Assembly: GCF_000194155.1 (NCBI RefSeq)
Contig: NZ_GL877879.1
Location: 1,457,106 to 1,521,105, forward strand
From: Saccharopolyspora spinosa NRRL 18395
GTDB lineage: Bacteria; Actinomycetota; Actinomycetes; Mycobacteriales; Pseudonocardiaceae
Length of the DNA stretch: 64,000 nucleotides
Reading direction: 5' to 3'
Numbering within the stretch: the first letter of the stretch is position 1; each line of letters begins with the position of its first letter. The position numbers and the translations under genes are program-made. Of this stretch, positions 34,788-43,470 are shown piece by piece. Below the pieces are notes generated by a model. It saw nothing but the letters and a program-made list of their open reading frames with translations, had not been told where the DNA came from and ran no database searches.

Positions 34788-35204
34788 TCAGGTCACCAGC
34801 AGGCCGATCCCGAGCGTCACGACGCCGGCGGCCAGCGACAGCGCGCCGAGCCACAGCAGCGCGATCAGCGCGTTCGGCCGGTGCACGTCGCGGCCCGCCG
34901 AGGACGCGAAGAAACCCGCCGACATCAGCACCGCCGCAACCGGCACGCCGAGCCTGGCGACCCAGCCGAGCGCGCCCGTCAGCTGCGTGGCGTCCGCCAG
35001 CACCAGGCACACCAGGGCGAGCGTTACGAGCACGCCCGCGTGCGCGTGCCCGGCGCGGGCGAAGTTGCGCTGGAACTCGGTCATCGGCACCTGGCCGCGC
35101 ACGATCTTGGTCAGGAACCAGCCGCCGAACTCGATGGTCACGATGGTCAGCAGCACGACGCCCGCTATGCACTGGCTGGGCGCGCTCAACGACAACACCT
35201 GCAT
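34788..35204 (-). CDS. four-helix integral membrane protein, 138 aa
   Basis: Four hydrophobic segments are visible: IAGVVLLTIVTIEFGGWFLT, AGVLVTLALVCLVLADA, LGVPVAAVLMSAGFFAS and ALIALLWLGALSLAAGVVTL. Conserved-looking polar points are FQRNFARAGHAHAGVLV (several His) and RDVHRPNALIALL. The pattern resembles small actinobacterial membrane proteins of unknown role. It is transcribed alone and converges on the MFS gene. Confidence 0.75.
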   Translation of the reverse strand: MQVLSLSAPSQCIAGVVLLTIVTIEFGGWFLTKIVRGQVPMTEFQRNFARAGHAHAGVLVTLALVCLVLADATQLTGALGWVARLGVPVAAVLMSAGFFASSAGRDVHRPNALIALLWLGALSLAAGVVTLGIGLLVT

Positions 35205-35287
35205 GAAGCCCCCTGAAGTCTCACAACGCCGTTATAAAACACTGTTACAAAACCAGCGTCAAGACTCCAGGGGGCCCGCGCAGCGGC

Positions 35288-36046
35288 TCACCTGGCCGCG
35301 GCCACCGCCGCGTCGCACAGGGCGTGCGCCTTGTCGACCGCCTCGACGAGCGATGCCGCGGTCAGCCCGGCGACGACCCGGTCGATGTCGCGCAGTCCCG
35401 CCCTGGTCAGCAGGCGCTTCTCGTTCGTCACCCACTCGCCGCGGGCCGCGAGGACCGCGTGCGCCGCCTGGCAGGCGGCTTGCGTGATCATCCCGGCCGT
35501 CTCCGCGAGCCGACCGTGCGCCGCGTGGTTCGCGCGGGCGTAGGCCAACACCAGGGCCGCCTGCCCCCACCAGACCGGCGGCGCGGCCTCGCGGAGCGCG
35601 TCCGGGTATTCCGGGCGCGGCAATTCCCCGTGCAGCACCCGGTTTATGGCCAGCTCGGCGACCACCAGATAGCTGGGGATCCCGGCGAGGTGGAACATCA
35701 GCGGCTGCCACTCGAAGCGGCCGGCCCGCGCCTCGGCGAGCTCGCGCTCCACCACCTCCAGGTCGCGGTAGTGGACGTCGACGTGACGCCCCTCGATCTG
35801 CAGCCATGCGCCGCCGTTGAACACGCCGCCGCCCCAGTCGCCCAGTTCGGAGACCTCCCCGGGCCAACCGACGTCGCGCAGGTCCTGCGGCTCGAACCGG
35901 CCGCGGTAGTAGATCGCGAAGTCCCAGTCGCTTTCCGCGCGGTGAACTCCCTGGGCGCGCGAGCCCCCGAGGGTCACCGCCCGGACCCCGGGCAGCCCGG
36001 CCAACCGGTCCGCGACGAGGGCTTCGAATTCGGCATCTTCCAGCAC
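35288..36046 (-). CDS. nucleotidyltransferase-domain protein (aminoglycoside adenylyltransferase-like fold)
   Basis: This protein of about 252 residues has the nucleotidyltransferase core VRAVTLGGSRAQGVHRAESD followed by WDFAIYYRG (G-S-x10-D-x-D), with a third acidic residue likely in RHVDVHYRDLEVV. The helical C-terminal half (WWGQAALVLAYARANHAAHG) is like the substrate-binding half of ANT enzymes and of streptomycin-type adenylyltransferases. It may modify a small molecule. GTG at 36046 is favoured because GGAGGAG lies about ten bases upstream and residues before it are Arg/Cys-rich. It is a single gene, divergent from FKBP. Confidence 0.78.
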   Translation of the reverse strand: MLEDAEFEALVADRLAGLPGVRAVTLGGSRAQGVHRAESDWDFAIYYRGRFEPQDLRDVGWPGEVSELGDWGGGVFNGGAWLQIEGRHVDVHYRDLEVVERELAEARAGRFEWQPLMFHLAGIPSYLVVAELAINRVLHGELPRPEYPDALREAAPPVWWGQAALVLAYARANHAAHGRLAETAGMITQAACQAAHAVLAARGEWVTNEKRLLTRAGLRDIDRVVAGLTAASLVEAVDKAHALCDAAVAAAR

Positions 36047-36356
36047 AGGAATCAGACTCCTCCGGCAACGTAAGCAGGATCGGCGTGACGGGTCGGTTCT
36101 GCCCGTCACGCCGCGAAAAACGCCGGGGATGCGCCACCCGGCGAACCTTCGGTCGCCGTCAGAAGTCCATGATCACGAGACGAGCGGCCGTGCTCGCGGG
36201 CCTCCCGCCAGGGCGGACGACCGGGGATCCGGGCTCGGCGCATCCGCGCATCGGTGCGGCTTCGGGTCGGGCGCGTGCGCTCCGCTCGGGATTGTTCGAG
36301 AGAATCCACCGGCAGCCTTGCAAGACGCTGCGCACCATCGATCGAGGAGAACGCAC
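36047..36356. other. divergent intergenic region
   Basis: These 310 bp between the nucleotidyltransferase and FKBP genes must hold both promoters. GATCGAGGAGA just before 36357 is the FKBP ribosome site. Short frames on both strands are low quality. I see no structured RNA. Confidence 0.4.
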
Positions 36357-36731
36357 GTGAGCATCGAGAAGCCGAAGGTCGAGCGGCCGACCGGGAACCC
36401 CCCGGCCGACCTGCAGATCGAGGACATCACGGTCGGCGACGGCCAGCAGGCCGTGGAAGGCACCGTGGTGGACGTCCACTACGTGGGTGTCTCGCACAGC
36501 ACCGGCGCGGAGTTCGACGCGAGCTGGGACCGCGGCCAGCCGCTGCGCGTGCAGCTCGGCAAGGGCCAGGTCATCGCGGGCTGGGACAAGGGCCTGCAGG
36601 GCATGAAGGTCGGCGGCCGCCGCAAGCTCACCATCCCGCCGCACCTCGCATACGGTGAGCGCGGTGCCGGCAACGTCATCAAGCCCGGCGAGACGCTGGT
36701 CTTCGTCTGCGACCTGGTCGCGGCCAGCTGA
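36357..36731 (+). CDS. FKBP-type peptidyl-prolyl cis-trans isomerase
   Basis: This 124-residue cytoplasmic protein is a single FKBP domain. Key residues are present: TVVDVHYVGVSHSTGAEFDA, SWDRGQPLRVQLGKGQVIAG, WDKGLQGMKVGGRRKLTIPP and HLAYGERGAGNVIKPGETLV with FVCDL. It catalyses proline isomerisation in folding proteins. GTG at 36357 follows GAGGAGA; there is no signal peptide. A perfect 20-bp palindrome lies 27 bp after the stop. Confidence 0.95.
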   Translation: MSIEKPKVERPTGNPPADLQIEDITVGDGQQAVEGTVVDVHYVGVSHSTGAEFDASWDRGQPLRVQLGKGQVIAGWDKGLQGMKVGGRRKLTIPPHLAYGERGAGNVIKPGETLVFVCDLVAAS

Positions 36732-36757
36732 CGACCGCGGCCCGCGACCGGTGCTGC

Positions 36758-36777
36758 GCGATTTCGCGCGAAATCGC
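36758..36777 (+). repeat. perfect 20-bp palindrome after FKBP
   Basis: GCGATTTCGCGCGAAATCGC is self-complementary without a spacer. It resembles the TTTC...GAAA family in design (ATTTC-x-GAAAT) and in its position after a stop codon, so it may help end transcription. Confidence 0.7.
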
Positions 36778-36804
36778 CGCCTCGTAAGTCGCGGGCCGCA
36801 GCCG

Positions 36805-36954
36805 GTCGGCGCCACTCCCCCGGCGATCAGCAGCGGAAGCACAACCGAGCTGGTCAGGCCGATGAGCACGCCGTTCAGGAGCGGCGAGATGATCCCGGCG
36901 ATGTTCGCGGCAGTGTTCTGGATGCCGCCGAGCCGACGTGCCCCGGGGATCATC
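36805..36954 (-). pseudogene. remnant of an MFS transporter C-terminal part
   Basis: On the minus strand, 36954 down to about 36805 reads GARRLGGIQNTAANIAGIIS and then PLLNGVLIGLTSSVVLPLLI. This is a textbook late-helix segment of an MFS carrier (G-G-I-Q-N...G-I-I-S-P). No upstream start or remaining helices are nearby, and the frame after AGGVAPTG is unrelated. The rest of 36732-37151 shows no gene. Confidence 0.65.
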
Positions 36955-37151
36955 CGCCAGGGCGGGCACCCAGGACGAACACAGCAGTTCCCCAGGAGTC
37001 GATTTGAGCTTCCGCTTCCTGGTGCAGCGGTCGCTGGGCGACCGGGGCGCGCACGAAAGGACATGCTCGCAGAGCAGTTCTACCGGCTGTCCGGGCACCG
37101 GCGGCTGCTGTCGGTGTGGGAGCAGTGCCAGCCGGCTTTCGAAGCCGATCG

Positions 37152-37598
37152 TCAGTTGGCGGCGGAATCGGCCTGGCGGCGGAGTTCGCGGAGCCGGCGC
37201 ATCGCGGTGATCGCCTGCTCGCCGTCGGCGGCCTGGATCGCCATGATCGGCACGTATTCGTCCTCCGGCAGCTCCAGCCGGGCCCACGAGGCGCCGTCCG
37301 GGAAGCTGACGGCCTGCACCAGCGGCCACGAGTAGCGCTGGGTACCGATGATGTTGCGGACCTCCACCCCATCGGCGTCGGCGCGCAACCGGGGCCGGGT
37401 CAGCAGCATCACGCCGGCCCCCAGCAGCACGCCCAGCAGCACCATCGACACCTGATCGGACGCCGAGAAGAACACGCCGGTCGGGGTGTTCCGCAGCAGG
37501 AGGCCAGCGACCGCGAACACCAGCACCAGCGCAACCGCGATCGGGATAGCCACCCGCCGCACCTTCCGCGGCCGGACCTCCACCCGCTGCGCACTCAC
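37152..37598 (-). CDS. PH-domain-like membrane protein (bPH6 type), 148 aa
   Basis: Two hydrophobic helices (VAIPIAVALVLVFAVAGLLL and SMVLLGVLLGAGVMLL) are followed by a soluble part RLRADADGVEVRNIIGTQRY, SWPLVQAVSFPDGASWARLE, typical of the small actinobacterial PH domain found after ribH. Its function is not known. GTG at 37598 overlaps the ribH stop (GTGA), so it is the last gene of the riboflavin operon. Confidence 0.85.
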   Translation of the reverse strand: MSAQRVEVRPRKVRRVAIPIAVALVLVFAVAGLLLRNTPTGVFFSASDQVSMVLLGVLLGAGVMLLTRPRLRADADGVEVRNIIGTQRYSWPLVQAVSFPDGASWARLELPEDEYVPIMAIQAADGEQAITAMRRLRELRRQADSAAN

Positions 37599-38092
37599 AG
37601 GAATCCTCGCTCTCCGTCCCAGCCGCGCAGCTCCCGCAGCACCAGTGCCGTCTCCAGCGCCGCCGCGGTCGCCTCGAAGCCCTTGTCCTCCACCGAGTCG
37701 TCGAACCCGGCCCGCTCCTCGGCCTGCCGCATGGTGTCGCAGGTCAGCACGCCGTTGCCGATGGCCGTCGACTCGTCCAGCGCCACCCGGGTCAGGCCCT
37801 GGGTGACCGAGTCGCAGACGTACTCGAAGTGCGGGGTGCCGCCGCGGATCACCGCGCCGAGCGCGACCACCGCGTCGTGCTGGTGCGCCAGCTGCTGGCA
37901 GACCACCGGGAGCTCGATCGAGCCGGGCACCCGCACCACGGTCGGCTCGGCGATGCCCGCCTCCTTCGCCGCCGCCAGCGCGCGGGAGAGCATCTGCTCG
38001 ACGAGCCGCTCGTGCCAGCGGATCGCGGCGATTCCCAACCGCAGGTCGCCCGCTTTCGGCACGCTGATCCGCGGCCGTCCGTCGCCACTCAT
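37595..38092 (-). CDS. ribH: 6,7-dimethyl-8-ribityllumazine synthase
   Basis: This 165-residue enzyme condenses the ribityl pyrimidine with dihydroxybutanone phosphate in riboflavin synthesis. Active-site stretches are GIAAIRWHERLVEQML (Trp of the pyrimidine pocket), VRVPGSIELPVVCQQL, ALGAVIRGGTPHFEYVCDSV (with the catalytic His) and IGNGVLTCDTMRQAEERAG. ATG at 38092 overlaps the ribBA stop by four bases. Confidence 0.97.
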   Translation of the reverse strand: MSGDGRPRISVPKAGDLRLGIAAIRWHERLVEQMLSRALAAAKEAGIAEPTVVRVPGSIELPVVCQQLAHQHDAVVALGAVIRGGTPHFEYVCDSVTQGLTRVALDESTAIGNGVLTCDTMRQAEERAGFDDSVEDKGFEATAAALETALVLRELRGWDGERGFL

Positions 38093-39390
38093 GCCGTAAC
38101 TCCAGTCTCGCCATTGATCGAGGAGTCCTCGCCATCGTCGAGATTGTCCAGCACGTGCCCCATCCGGTCGCGCTTGGTGCGCAGGTAGCGGATGTTTTCC
38201 GGGTTCGGGCGGATCGGCAGCGGCACGCGGTCCACGATCCGCAGCCCGTAGCCCTCCAGCCCGACGCGCTTGGCCGGGTTGTTGGTGAGCAGCCGCATCG
38301 ACTTCACGCCCAGGTCGCACAGGATCTGCGCACCCTGCCCGTAGTCGCGGCTGTCGACCGGCATGCCCAACGCGACGTTGGCGTCCACGGTGTCCGCGCC
38401 GTCGTCCTGCAACTGGTAGGCCTGCAGCTTGTGGATCAGCCCGATGCCGCGGCCCTCGTGGCCGCGCATGTAGAGGACCACACCGCGACCGGCCTCGGCG
38501 ACCTTGGCCATCGCCGCGTCCAGCTGCGGGCCGCAGTCGCAGCGCAGCGAGCCGAGCACATCGCCGGTCAGGCATTCGGAGTGCACCCGCACCAGGATGT
38601 CCTCGCCGTCGCCGATCTCGCCGTAGACCAGGGCCAGGTGCTCGATGCCGTCGATGGTGCTGTCGTAGCCGAAGGTGCGGAACGTGCCGAGCGCGGTGGG
38701 GATGCGGGCCTCGGCGACGCGCACCACCTGCTTCTCGAAGCGGCGGCGGTAGGCGATCAGGTCGGCGATGGTGATCAGCGCCAGGTCGTGCTCCTCGGCG
38801 AAGACCTCCAGCTCGTCGCGGCGGGCCATGTCGCCCTCGGACTTCTGGCTGACGATCTCGCACAGCGCACCGGCCGGGCGCAGCCCGGCGAGGCGGGAGA
38901 GGTCCACCGCGGCTTCGGTGTGCCCGGGGCGGCGCAGCACGCCGCCGTCGCGGGCGCGCAGCGGCACGACGTGGCCGGGCCGGGTGAGGTCCTTGGCGGT
39001 CGACTCCTCGACGGCCAGGATACGCAGCGTCTTCGCGCGGTCGGCGGCGGAGATGCCGGTGCTCACGCCCTCGGCGGCGTCGACCGTGACCGTGTAGGCC
39101 GTGCCCTTGCGGTCCTGGTTCCAGTAGTACATCGGGGGGAGGTCGAGTCGGTCGCAGTCCTCGCCGGGGAGACCGACGCAGATGTAGCCGGAGGTGTAGC
39201 GGACCATGAACGCCACAAGCTCGGGCGTCGCCTTCTCCGCGGCGAAGATCAGGTCGCCTTCGTTCTCGCGGTCCTCGTCGTCGACCACCACCACCGGCCG
39301 CCCGGCCGCGATATCGGCCAACGCGCGCTCGATGCTGTCGAACTTGTTCGTGCTCACCGTGTTCGCAACCTCGTCCTCGGGGTTCATCAC
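38089..39390 (-). CDS. ribBA: bifunctional DHBP synthase / GTP cyclohydrolase II
   Basis: This 433-residue fusion carries out both entry reactions of riboflavin synthesis. The N-terminal RibB half (to about residue 205) has VVVDDEDRENEGDLIFAAEK and RPGHVVPLRARDGGVLRRPG. The RibA half has the zinc site SECLTGDVLGSLRCDCGPQL (three Cys), YMRGHEGRGIGLIHKLQAY and LTNNPAKRVGLEGYGL. Both active sites look complete. The gene overlaps ribE upstream and ribH downstream by four bases each. Confidence 0.97.
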   Translation of the reverse strand: MMNPEDEVANTVSTNKFDSIERALADIAAGRPVVVVDDEDRENEGDLIFAAEKATPELVAFMVRYTSGYICVGLPGEDCDRLDLPPMYYWNQDRKGTAYTVTVDAAEGVSTGISAADRAKTLRILAVEESTAKDLTRPGHVVPLRARDGGVLRRPGHTEAAVDLSRLAGLRPAGALCEIVSQKSEGDMARRDELEVFAEEHDLALITIADLIAYRRRFEKQVVRVAEARIPTALGTFRTFGYDSTIDGIEHLALVYGEIGDGEDILVRVHSECLTGDVLGSLRCDCGPQLDAAMAKVAEAGRGVVLYMRGHEGRGIGLIHKLQAYQLQDDGADTVDANVALGMPVDSRDYGQGAQILCDLGVKSMRLLTNNPAKRVGLEGYGLRIVDRVPLPIRPNPENIRYLRTKRDRMGHVLDNLDDGEDSSINGETGVTA

Positions 39391-40034
39391 CGCGCCTCCC
39401 TGACGCCGCCATTGTCCCCCGAACGGGCCTGTGCACCATGCTCCTGGTGGGCCAGTTGCGCTGCGGCGAGCCGTTCCAGGTGTTTGGCCAGCACATCAAC
39501 CTCGATGTTCACTTCGTCACCCGGCTGGCGCCGACCCAGCGTGGTCAGCTCCTTGGTGGTGGGGATCAGCGCGATGCTGAACCCGGTTTCGCCGGCCTCC
39601 ACCACGGTCAGCGATACCCCGTCGACGGTGATCGAGCCCTTCTCCACCAGGTAGCGGGACAGGCGTTGCGGCAGTTCGAAGCGGGTGAGCCCGTCGGCGT
39701 CGGTGCCGCGCAGCACCGCAGTGCCGTCGACGTGGCCCTGCACGATGTGCCCGCCGAGCCTGTCGCCGAGCGCCATCGCGCGCTCCAGGTTGACCCGGTC
39801 GCCCGGCGCGATGCGCTCCATCGAGGAGCGGCGCAGCGTTTCGGCCACCACGTCCACGGTGAACCGCCCGTCGCCCACCGTCACCACGGTGAGGCAGACG
39901 CCGTTGACCGCGATCGAATCGCCGTGCTTGGCATCTTCGGTCACCACCGGCCCCGCGATGGTCAACCGGCTGCCGTCGGCCAACGGTTCGACCGCTTCGA
40001 TGGTGCCGAGTTCCTCGACGATCCCGGTGAACAC
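39387..40034 (-). CDS. ribE: riboflavin synthase alpha subunit
   Basis: This 215-residue enzyme dismutates two lumazines to riboflavin. It is built of two similar barrels: MFTGIVEELGTIEAVEPLAD with DSIAVNGVCLTVVTV, then GHIVQGHVDGTAVLRG with SITVDGVSLTVVEAG. The N-terminal M-F-T-G motif is invariant in the family. It starts 24 bp after the ribD stop. Confidence 0.96.
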   Translation of the reverse strand: MFTGIVEELGTIEAVEPLADGSRLTIAGPVVTEDAKHGDSIAVNGVCLTVVTVGDGRFTVDVVAETLRRSSMERIAPGDRVNLERAMALGDRLGGHIVQGHVDGTAVLRGTDADGLTRFELPQRLSRYLVEKGSITVDGVSLTVVEAGETGFSIALIPTTKELTTLGRRQPGDEVNIEVDVLAKHLERLAAAQLAHQEHGAQARSGDNGGVREAR

Positions 40035-40058
40035 CTGCTGCCTCCTACCAATACCCGC

Positions 40059-41081
40059 TCAGCGGTCCAGCGGAACCGCGCTGACCCGCACGTCCGGGCC
40101 ACTCATAGTCGTCTCTTCGACATGCAACCGCCATGCCTCCGAGATGCTTCCCACTCCCGCTTCGCCGAGGGCGGCCGGTCCGGCTCCGAGCAGCAGCGGG
40201 GCGATGTAGGCGAGCACCCGGTGCAGGCACCTCGCCGCCACGAACGCCCCGGCCAGCCGCGGGCCGCCTTCCAGCAGGACGTCGACGATGCCACGGTCGG
40301 CGAGCGCGGCGAGCACCGCGGCCGGGTTGCCGCCGGGCAGCTGGATCGTTTCCGCCGCGTCGTCGAAGACCTTTGCGCCGCGCGGGATCTCGCGGTCGCC
40401 GACGACGACGCGCAGCGGCTGCCGGGCCAGCAGCGTGCCGTCCGGCGCGCGGGCGGTCAGGTGCGGGTCGTCGGCGAGGACCGTGCCGGTGCCCGCGACG
40501 ATCGCGTCCACCTGCGCGCGCACCCGGTGCACCTCGGCCCGGGACTCGGCGGAGCTGATCCACTTGCTGGTGCCGTCGGCGGCGGCCGAGCGACCGTCCA
40601 ATGTGGCCGCGTACTTCCAGGTCACGTGCGGCCGCCCGGTCCGGGCGAAGTGCAGCCAGGCCCGCAACGGCCCCCGCTCCACCTCGTCGGCCAGAAGTCC
40701 GCTGTGGACATCGATGCCCGCGCCGCGCAGCACTTCGGCGCCACCGGCGGCCTGCGGGTTGGGATCGGAAACCGCGTGCATTACGCGTGCGATCCCGGCC
40801 GCTCGCAGGGCATCCGTGCACGGTGGTGTCCGGCCGGTGTGCGAGCAGGGCTCCAGCGTGACCACGGCGGTGCCACCGGCAGCGCGCTCCCCCGCTGTGC
40901 GGAGCGCGACGACTTCCGCGTGCGGCCCTCCCGGCGGCTGCGTCGCACCGACGCCGGCGACCTCGCCACCGGCATCCAGCACCACGCAGCCCACCGGCGG
41001 GTTGGGGCTGGTCGTGCCGCGCACTTGCTCGCTCGCCGCGATCGCGGTGCGCATCGCCTGTTTCTCGGCACGAGCGACCAT
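40059..41081 (-). CDS. ribD: bifunctional pyrimidine deaminase/reductase RibD
   Basis: This 340-residue protein combines a deaminase domain (PNPPVGCVVLDAGGEVAG; zinc ligands in PHAEVVALRTAGE and VTLEPCSHTGRTPPCTDAL) with a reductase domain (RPHVTWKYAATLDGRSAAAD, GTSKWISSAESRAEVHRVRA, VLLEGGPRLAGAFVAARCLH). ATG at 41081 has GGAGGGGGAG upstream; a longer frame from 41120 would start inside an inverted repeat. It is the first rib gene of the operon, after rpe. I found no FMN riboswitch core in the 75-bp upstream gap. Confidence 0.95.
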   Translation of the reverse strand: MVARAEKQAMRTAIAASEQVRGTTSPNPPVGCVVLDAGGEVAGVGATQPPGGPHAEVVALRTAGERAAGGTAVVTLEPCSHTGRTPPCTDALRAAGIARVMHAVSDPNPQAAGGAEVLRGAGIDVHSGLLADEVERGPLRAWLHFARTGRPHVTWKYAATLDGRSAAADGTSKWISSAESRAEVHRVRAQVDAIVAGTGTVLADDPHLTARAPDGTLLARQPLRVVVGDREIPRGAKVFDDAAETIQLPGGNPAAVLAALADRGIVDVLLEGGPRLAGAFVAARCLHRVLAYIAPLLLGAGPAALGEAGVGSISEAWRLHVEETTMSGPDVRVSAVPLDR

Positions 41082-41096
41082 CGCTCCCCCTCCCAT

Positions 41097-41148
41097 CCCC
41101 GCAATTTCAATGGAAATCAAACCTTCGATTTCAATGGAAATTGCGGGG
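41097..41148. terminator. inverted repeat between rpe and ribD
   Basis: Left 41097-41118 (CCCCGCAATTTC + AATGGAAATC) and right 41127-41148 pair through twelve outer bases (CCCCGCAATTTC with GAAATTGCGGGG); the inner cores ATTTCAATGGAAAT are present in the same orientation in both halves. It starts just after the rpe stop and could reduce read-through into ribD. Confidence 0.75.
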
Positions 41149-41156
41149 GAACGTGG

Positions 41157-41852
41157 TCATTGACGCGCGTGCGCGAAGTTGGGGGCTGCCTTGGCGCGTA
41201 GCGCCTCGACTGCCTTGGCCGGGTCGTCGGCGTTGTACACCGCCGAGCCCGCCACGAAGCAGTCCACCCCGGCCTCAGCCGCCTGCTCGATGGTGTCGGC
41301 GTTGATGCCGCCGTCGATCTCCACCAGCAGGTTGAGGTGGCCGGTGTCGACCAGTTCGCGCGCCTTGCGGGCCTTGTCCAGCACCTCGGCCATGAACTTC
41401 TGGCCGCCGAAGCCCGGCTCCACCGACATCACCAGCAGCGTGTCGTAGTGCTTGAGGACCTCGACGTACGGGTCCAGCGGGGTGTTCGGCTTGATCGACA
41501 GGCCCGCCTTCGCGCCAGCGGCGCGCAGGTCCTTGGCGATGGCGATCGGGTCCTTGGCGGCTTCCACGTGCACCGTAACGTTGTGGGCGCCAGCCTCCGC
41601 GTAGCCGATGGCCCAGCGGTCCGGGTCCTCGATCATCAGGTGGCAGTCGATCGGGATGTCGGTCGCCTTCAGCAGCGACTCGACCACCGGCAGACCCAGG
41701 GTCAGGTTGGGCACGAAGTGCGCGTCCATCACGTCCACGTGCAGCCAGTCGGCGCGCTGGCCGGGGGCACCGTTCACGGCGGCCATCTCATCGGCGAGGT
41801 GGGCGAAGTCGGCGGAAAGGATGGAGGGCGCGATCATCGGCTGGTTCGACAC
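41157..41852 (-). CDS. rpe: ribulose-phosphate 3-epimerase
   Basis: This TIM-barrel enzyme of about 231 residues interconverts ribulose and xylulose 5-phosphates. Landmarks are MIAPSILSADFAHLADEMAA, ADWLHVDVMDAHFVPNLTLG (metal-binding His and Asp), PIDCHLMIEDPDRW, LLVMSVEPGFGGQKFMAEVL and LVEIDGGINADTIEQAAEAG. GTG at 41852 (MSNQPMIAP) is the likely start; ATG at 41837 is possible. No clear ribosome site precedes either. Its neighbours are as in other actinobacteria, except that a permease, OsmC and cytosine deaminase lie between it and rsmB. Confidence 0.93.
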   Translation of the reverse strand: MSNQPMIAPSILSADFAHLADEMAAVNGAPGQRADWLHVDVMDAHFVPNLTLGLPVVESLLKATDIPIDCHLMIEDPDRWAIGYAEAGAHNVTVHVEAAKDPIAIAKDLRAAGAKAGLSIKPNTPLDPYVEVLKHYDTLLVMSVEPGFGGQKFMAEVLDKARKARELVDTGHLNLLVEIDGGINADTIEQAAEAGVDCFVAGSAVYNADDPAKAVEALRAKAAPNFAHARQ

Positions 41853-41934
41853 ATGCGCGAGTGTAAATCCCAGGTCTCGCGCCTCCCGGAGCGCCCTGGC
41901 GCTCCGCTCCTCACCCGATCGGTCCAAGGGTTGC

Positions 41935-41973
41935 GGGGCACCCGCGACCGGGCAACCGGGGCGCGGGTGCCCC
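41935..41973 (-). terminator. hairpin terminator after the amino acid permease
   Basis: GGGGCACCCGCG (41935-41946) and CGCGGGTGCCCC (41962-41973) pair perfectly, beginning five bases past the permease stop. This separates permease transcription from rpe. Confidence 0.85.
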
Positions 41974-41977
41974 TCGC

Positions 41978-43363
41978 TCACTCGGTTTCCGCGGGGGTCC
42001 GGCGGCGGATGATGTAGTACGCCGCGCAGAGGATCAACAGGAACGGCACGCCCGCCTTCCAGGCGGTGTTGAACTGCTCGGTGAACGGCGTGGTCAACAG
42101 CACGGCCGCGACGAACAGCATCGCCAGCAACGTGGTCACCGGCGCCCCCGGCAGCTGCACCGGCGAGGGCGGCAGGCCCTCCAGGGCCCGCCGACGCCGG
42201 AACGCCAGCTGGCTGGCGAAGATCATCAACCACACGACGAGAGCGCCGAACAGCGCCAGACCCAGCAGCATCGGGAACGCGGTGTCCTCGGCGACCACCG
42301 ACAGCGACGCGGCCAGCGCCAACCCGACCGCGGAAAGCACCAGGGCCCGGCGCGGCACCCCGTTCGCGCTGACCTCGGCGAACCACTTCGGCGCGTAACC
42401 GTCCAGCGCGAGCGAGTGGGTCATCCGCGCAGTCAGGTAGAGGTTCGTGTTCATCGCCGACAGCGCCGCGGTGAGCACCACGAAGTTCATGATCCCGGCC
42501 GCGGCAGGAAGGCTGACCAGCCGCACGAACGGACTCTCCGTGATCTCGCCCGACGACGACGCCTGGTTCCACGGCAGGATCGAGACGACAACCAGCATGC
42601 CGAGCACGTAGAACAGCCCCAGCCGAAGCACCATCCGGCGCGCCGCCCGCGGCACGTCCCGGCCGGGGTTTCGGGATTCGGCCGCGGTCATCGAGACCGC
42701 CTCGGTGCCCAGGTACGAGAACGTGACGACGGTCAGCGCCAGCCAAACCGCGCCGATGCCGTTGGGCAGGAACCCGCCGTGCTCGGTCAGCGCGCCGACG
42801 CCGACGGGCTGCTGGCCGGGCAGGCCGAAAACGATGTAGACGACGCCGAGCACCACGAACACCACGATCGTGACGACCTTGATCATGGCGAACCAGTACT
42901 CGAACTCGCCGAAGAAGCGCACCGCCGCGACGTTGATCGCCAGCATCAGCACCGAGAAGCCCACCACCGGCATCCAGAGCGGCAGCTGCGGGTACCAGAA
43001 CTGCAGGTAGAGCCCCGCTGCGATGACCTCGCTACCGATGTTGACCACCTGCGCGGCCCAGTAGATCCAGCGGGACACGAAACCCGCGAGCCCGCCGAGA
43101 TAGCGCTGGATGACCGCCCCGAACCCACCGGCCTCGGGGTGCACCACGATCATCTCGGCCAGCGCGTAGGCCAGCGTCAGCGCGGCGAACGCGGCCACCG
43201 CGTAGGCGATGATCACTGCCGGTCCGGCGATCGAGATCGCCAGGCCGGAGCCGAGGAACAGCCCGGTGCCGATGGCGCCGCCGATGGCGATCATGCCGAC
43301 CTGGCGTCCAGAGAGGTCCCTGCGCAAACCGGTCCGCCGTGCCGGTGCGGTCTCCTGTGCCAC
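41978..43363 (-). CDS. amino acid permease (APC superfamily, AAT family)
   Basis: This 461-residue transporter has twelve hydrophobic segments. The N-terminal signature is GLRRDLSGRQVGMIAIGGAI followed by GTGLFLGSGLAISIAGPAVI, the G-T-G-L-F motif that binds the amino group. Other family features are EMIVVHPEAGGFGAVIQRYL, SYLGTEAVSMTAAESRNPGR and LTARMTHSLALDGYAPKWFA. It resembles GABA, D-serine/D-alanine and aromatic amino acid carriers; the exact substrate cannot be told. GTG at 43363 is favoured because GGAGGCAAAGG lies just upstream; GTG at 43381 would add six residues. Confidence 0.92.
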   Translation of the reverse strand: MAQETAPARRTGLRRDLSGRQVGMIAIGGAIGTGLFLGSGLAISIAGPAVIIAYAVAAFAALTLAYALAEMIVVHPEAGGFGAVIQRYLGGLAGFVSRWIYWAAQVVNIGSEVIAAGLYLQFWYPQLPLWMPVVGFSVLMLAINVAAVRFFGEFEYWFAMIKVVTIVVFVVLGVVYIVFGLPGQQPVGVGALTEHGGFLPNGIGAVWLALTVVTFSYLGTEAVSMTAAESRNPGRDVPRAARRMVLRLGLFYVLGMLVVVSILPWNQASSSGEITESPFVRLVSLPAAAGIMNFVVLTAALSAMNTNLYLTARMTHSLALDGYAPKWFAEVSANGVPRRALVLSAVGLALAASLSVVAEDTAFPMLLGLALFGALVVWLMIFASQLAFRRRRALEGLPPSPVQLPGAPVTTLLAMLFVAAVLLTTPFTEQFNTAWKAGVPFLLILCAAYYIIRRRTPAETE

Positions 43364-43385
43364 TTGTCCTTTGCCTCCCACTCAT

Positions 43386-43408
43386 CGCGCACCAGGTGTC
43401 GGTGCGCG
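43386..43408 (-). terminator. small hairpin between osmC-like gene and permease
   Basis: CGCGCACC (43386-43393) and GGTGCGCG (43401-43408) form an 8-bp stem with a 7-base loop, about 60 bp past the OsmC stop. Confidence 0.65.
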
Positions 43409-43470
43409 ACGAGCAACCTTACGACGCGATCTCGGTCCTTGGATCGCCCATTTGCACACTCGTAGTGCGG

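Noticed and set aside
41082..41156. FMN riboswitch before ribD
   Set aside because: None of the conserved RFN element blocks is present; the gap contains only the inverted repeat and ribosome site.
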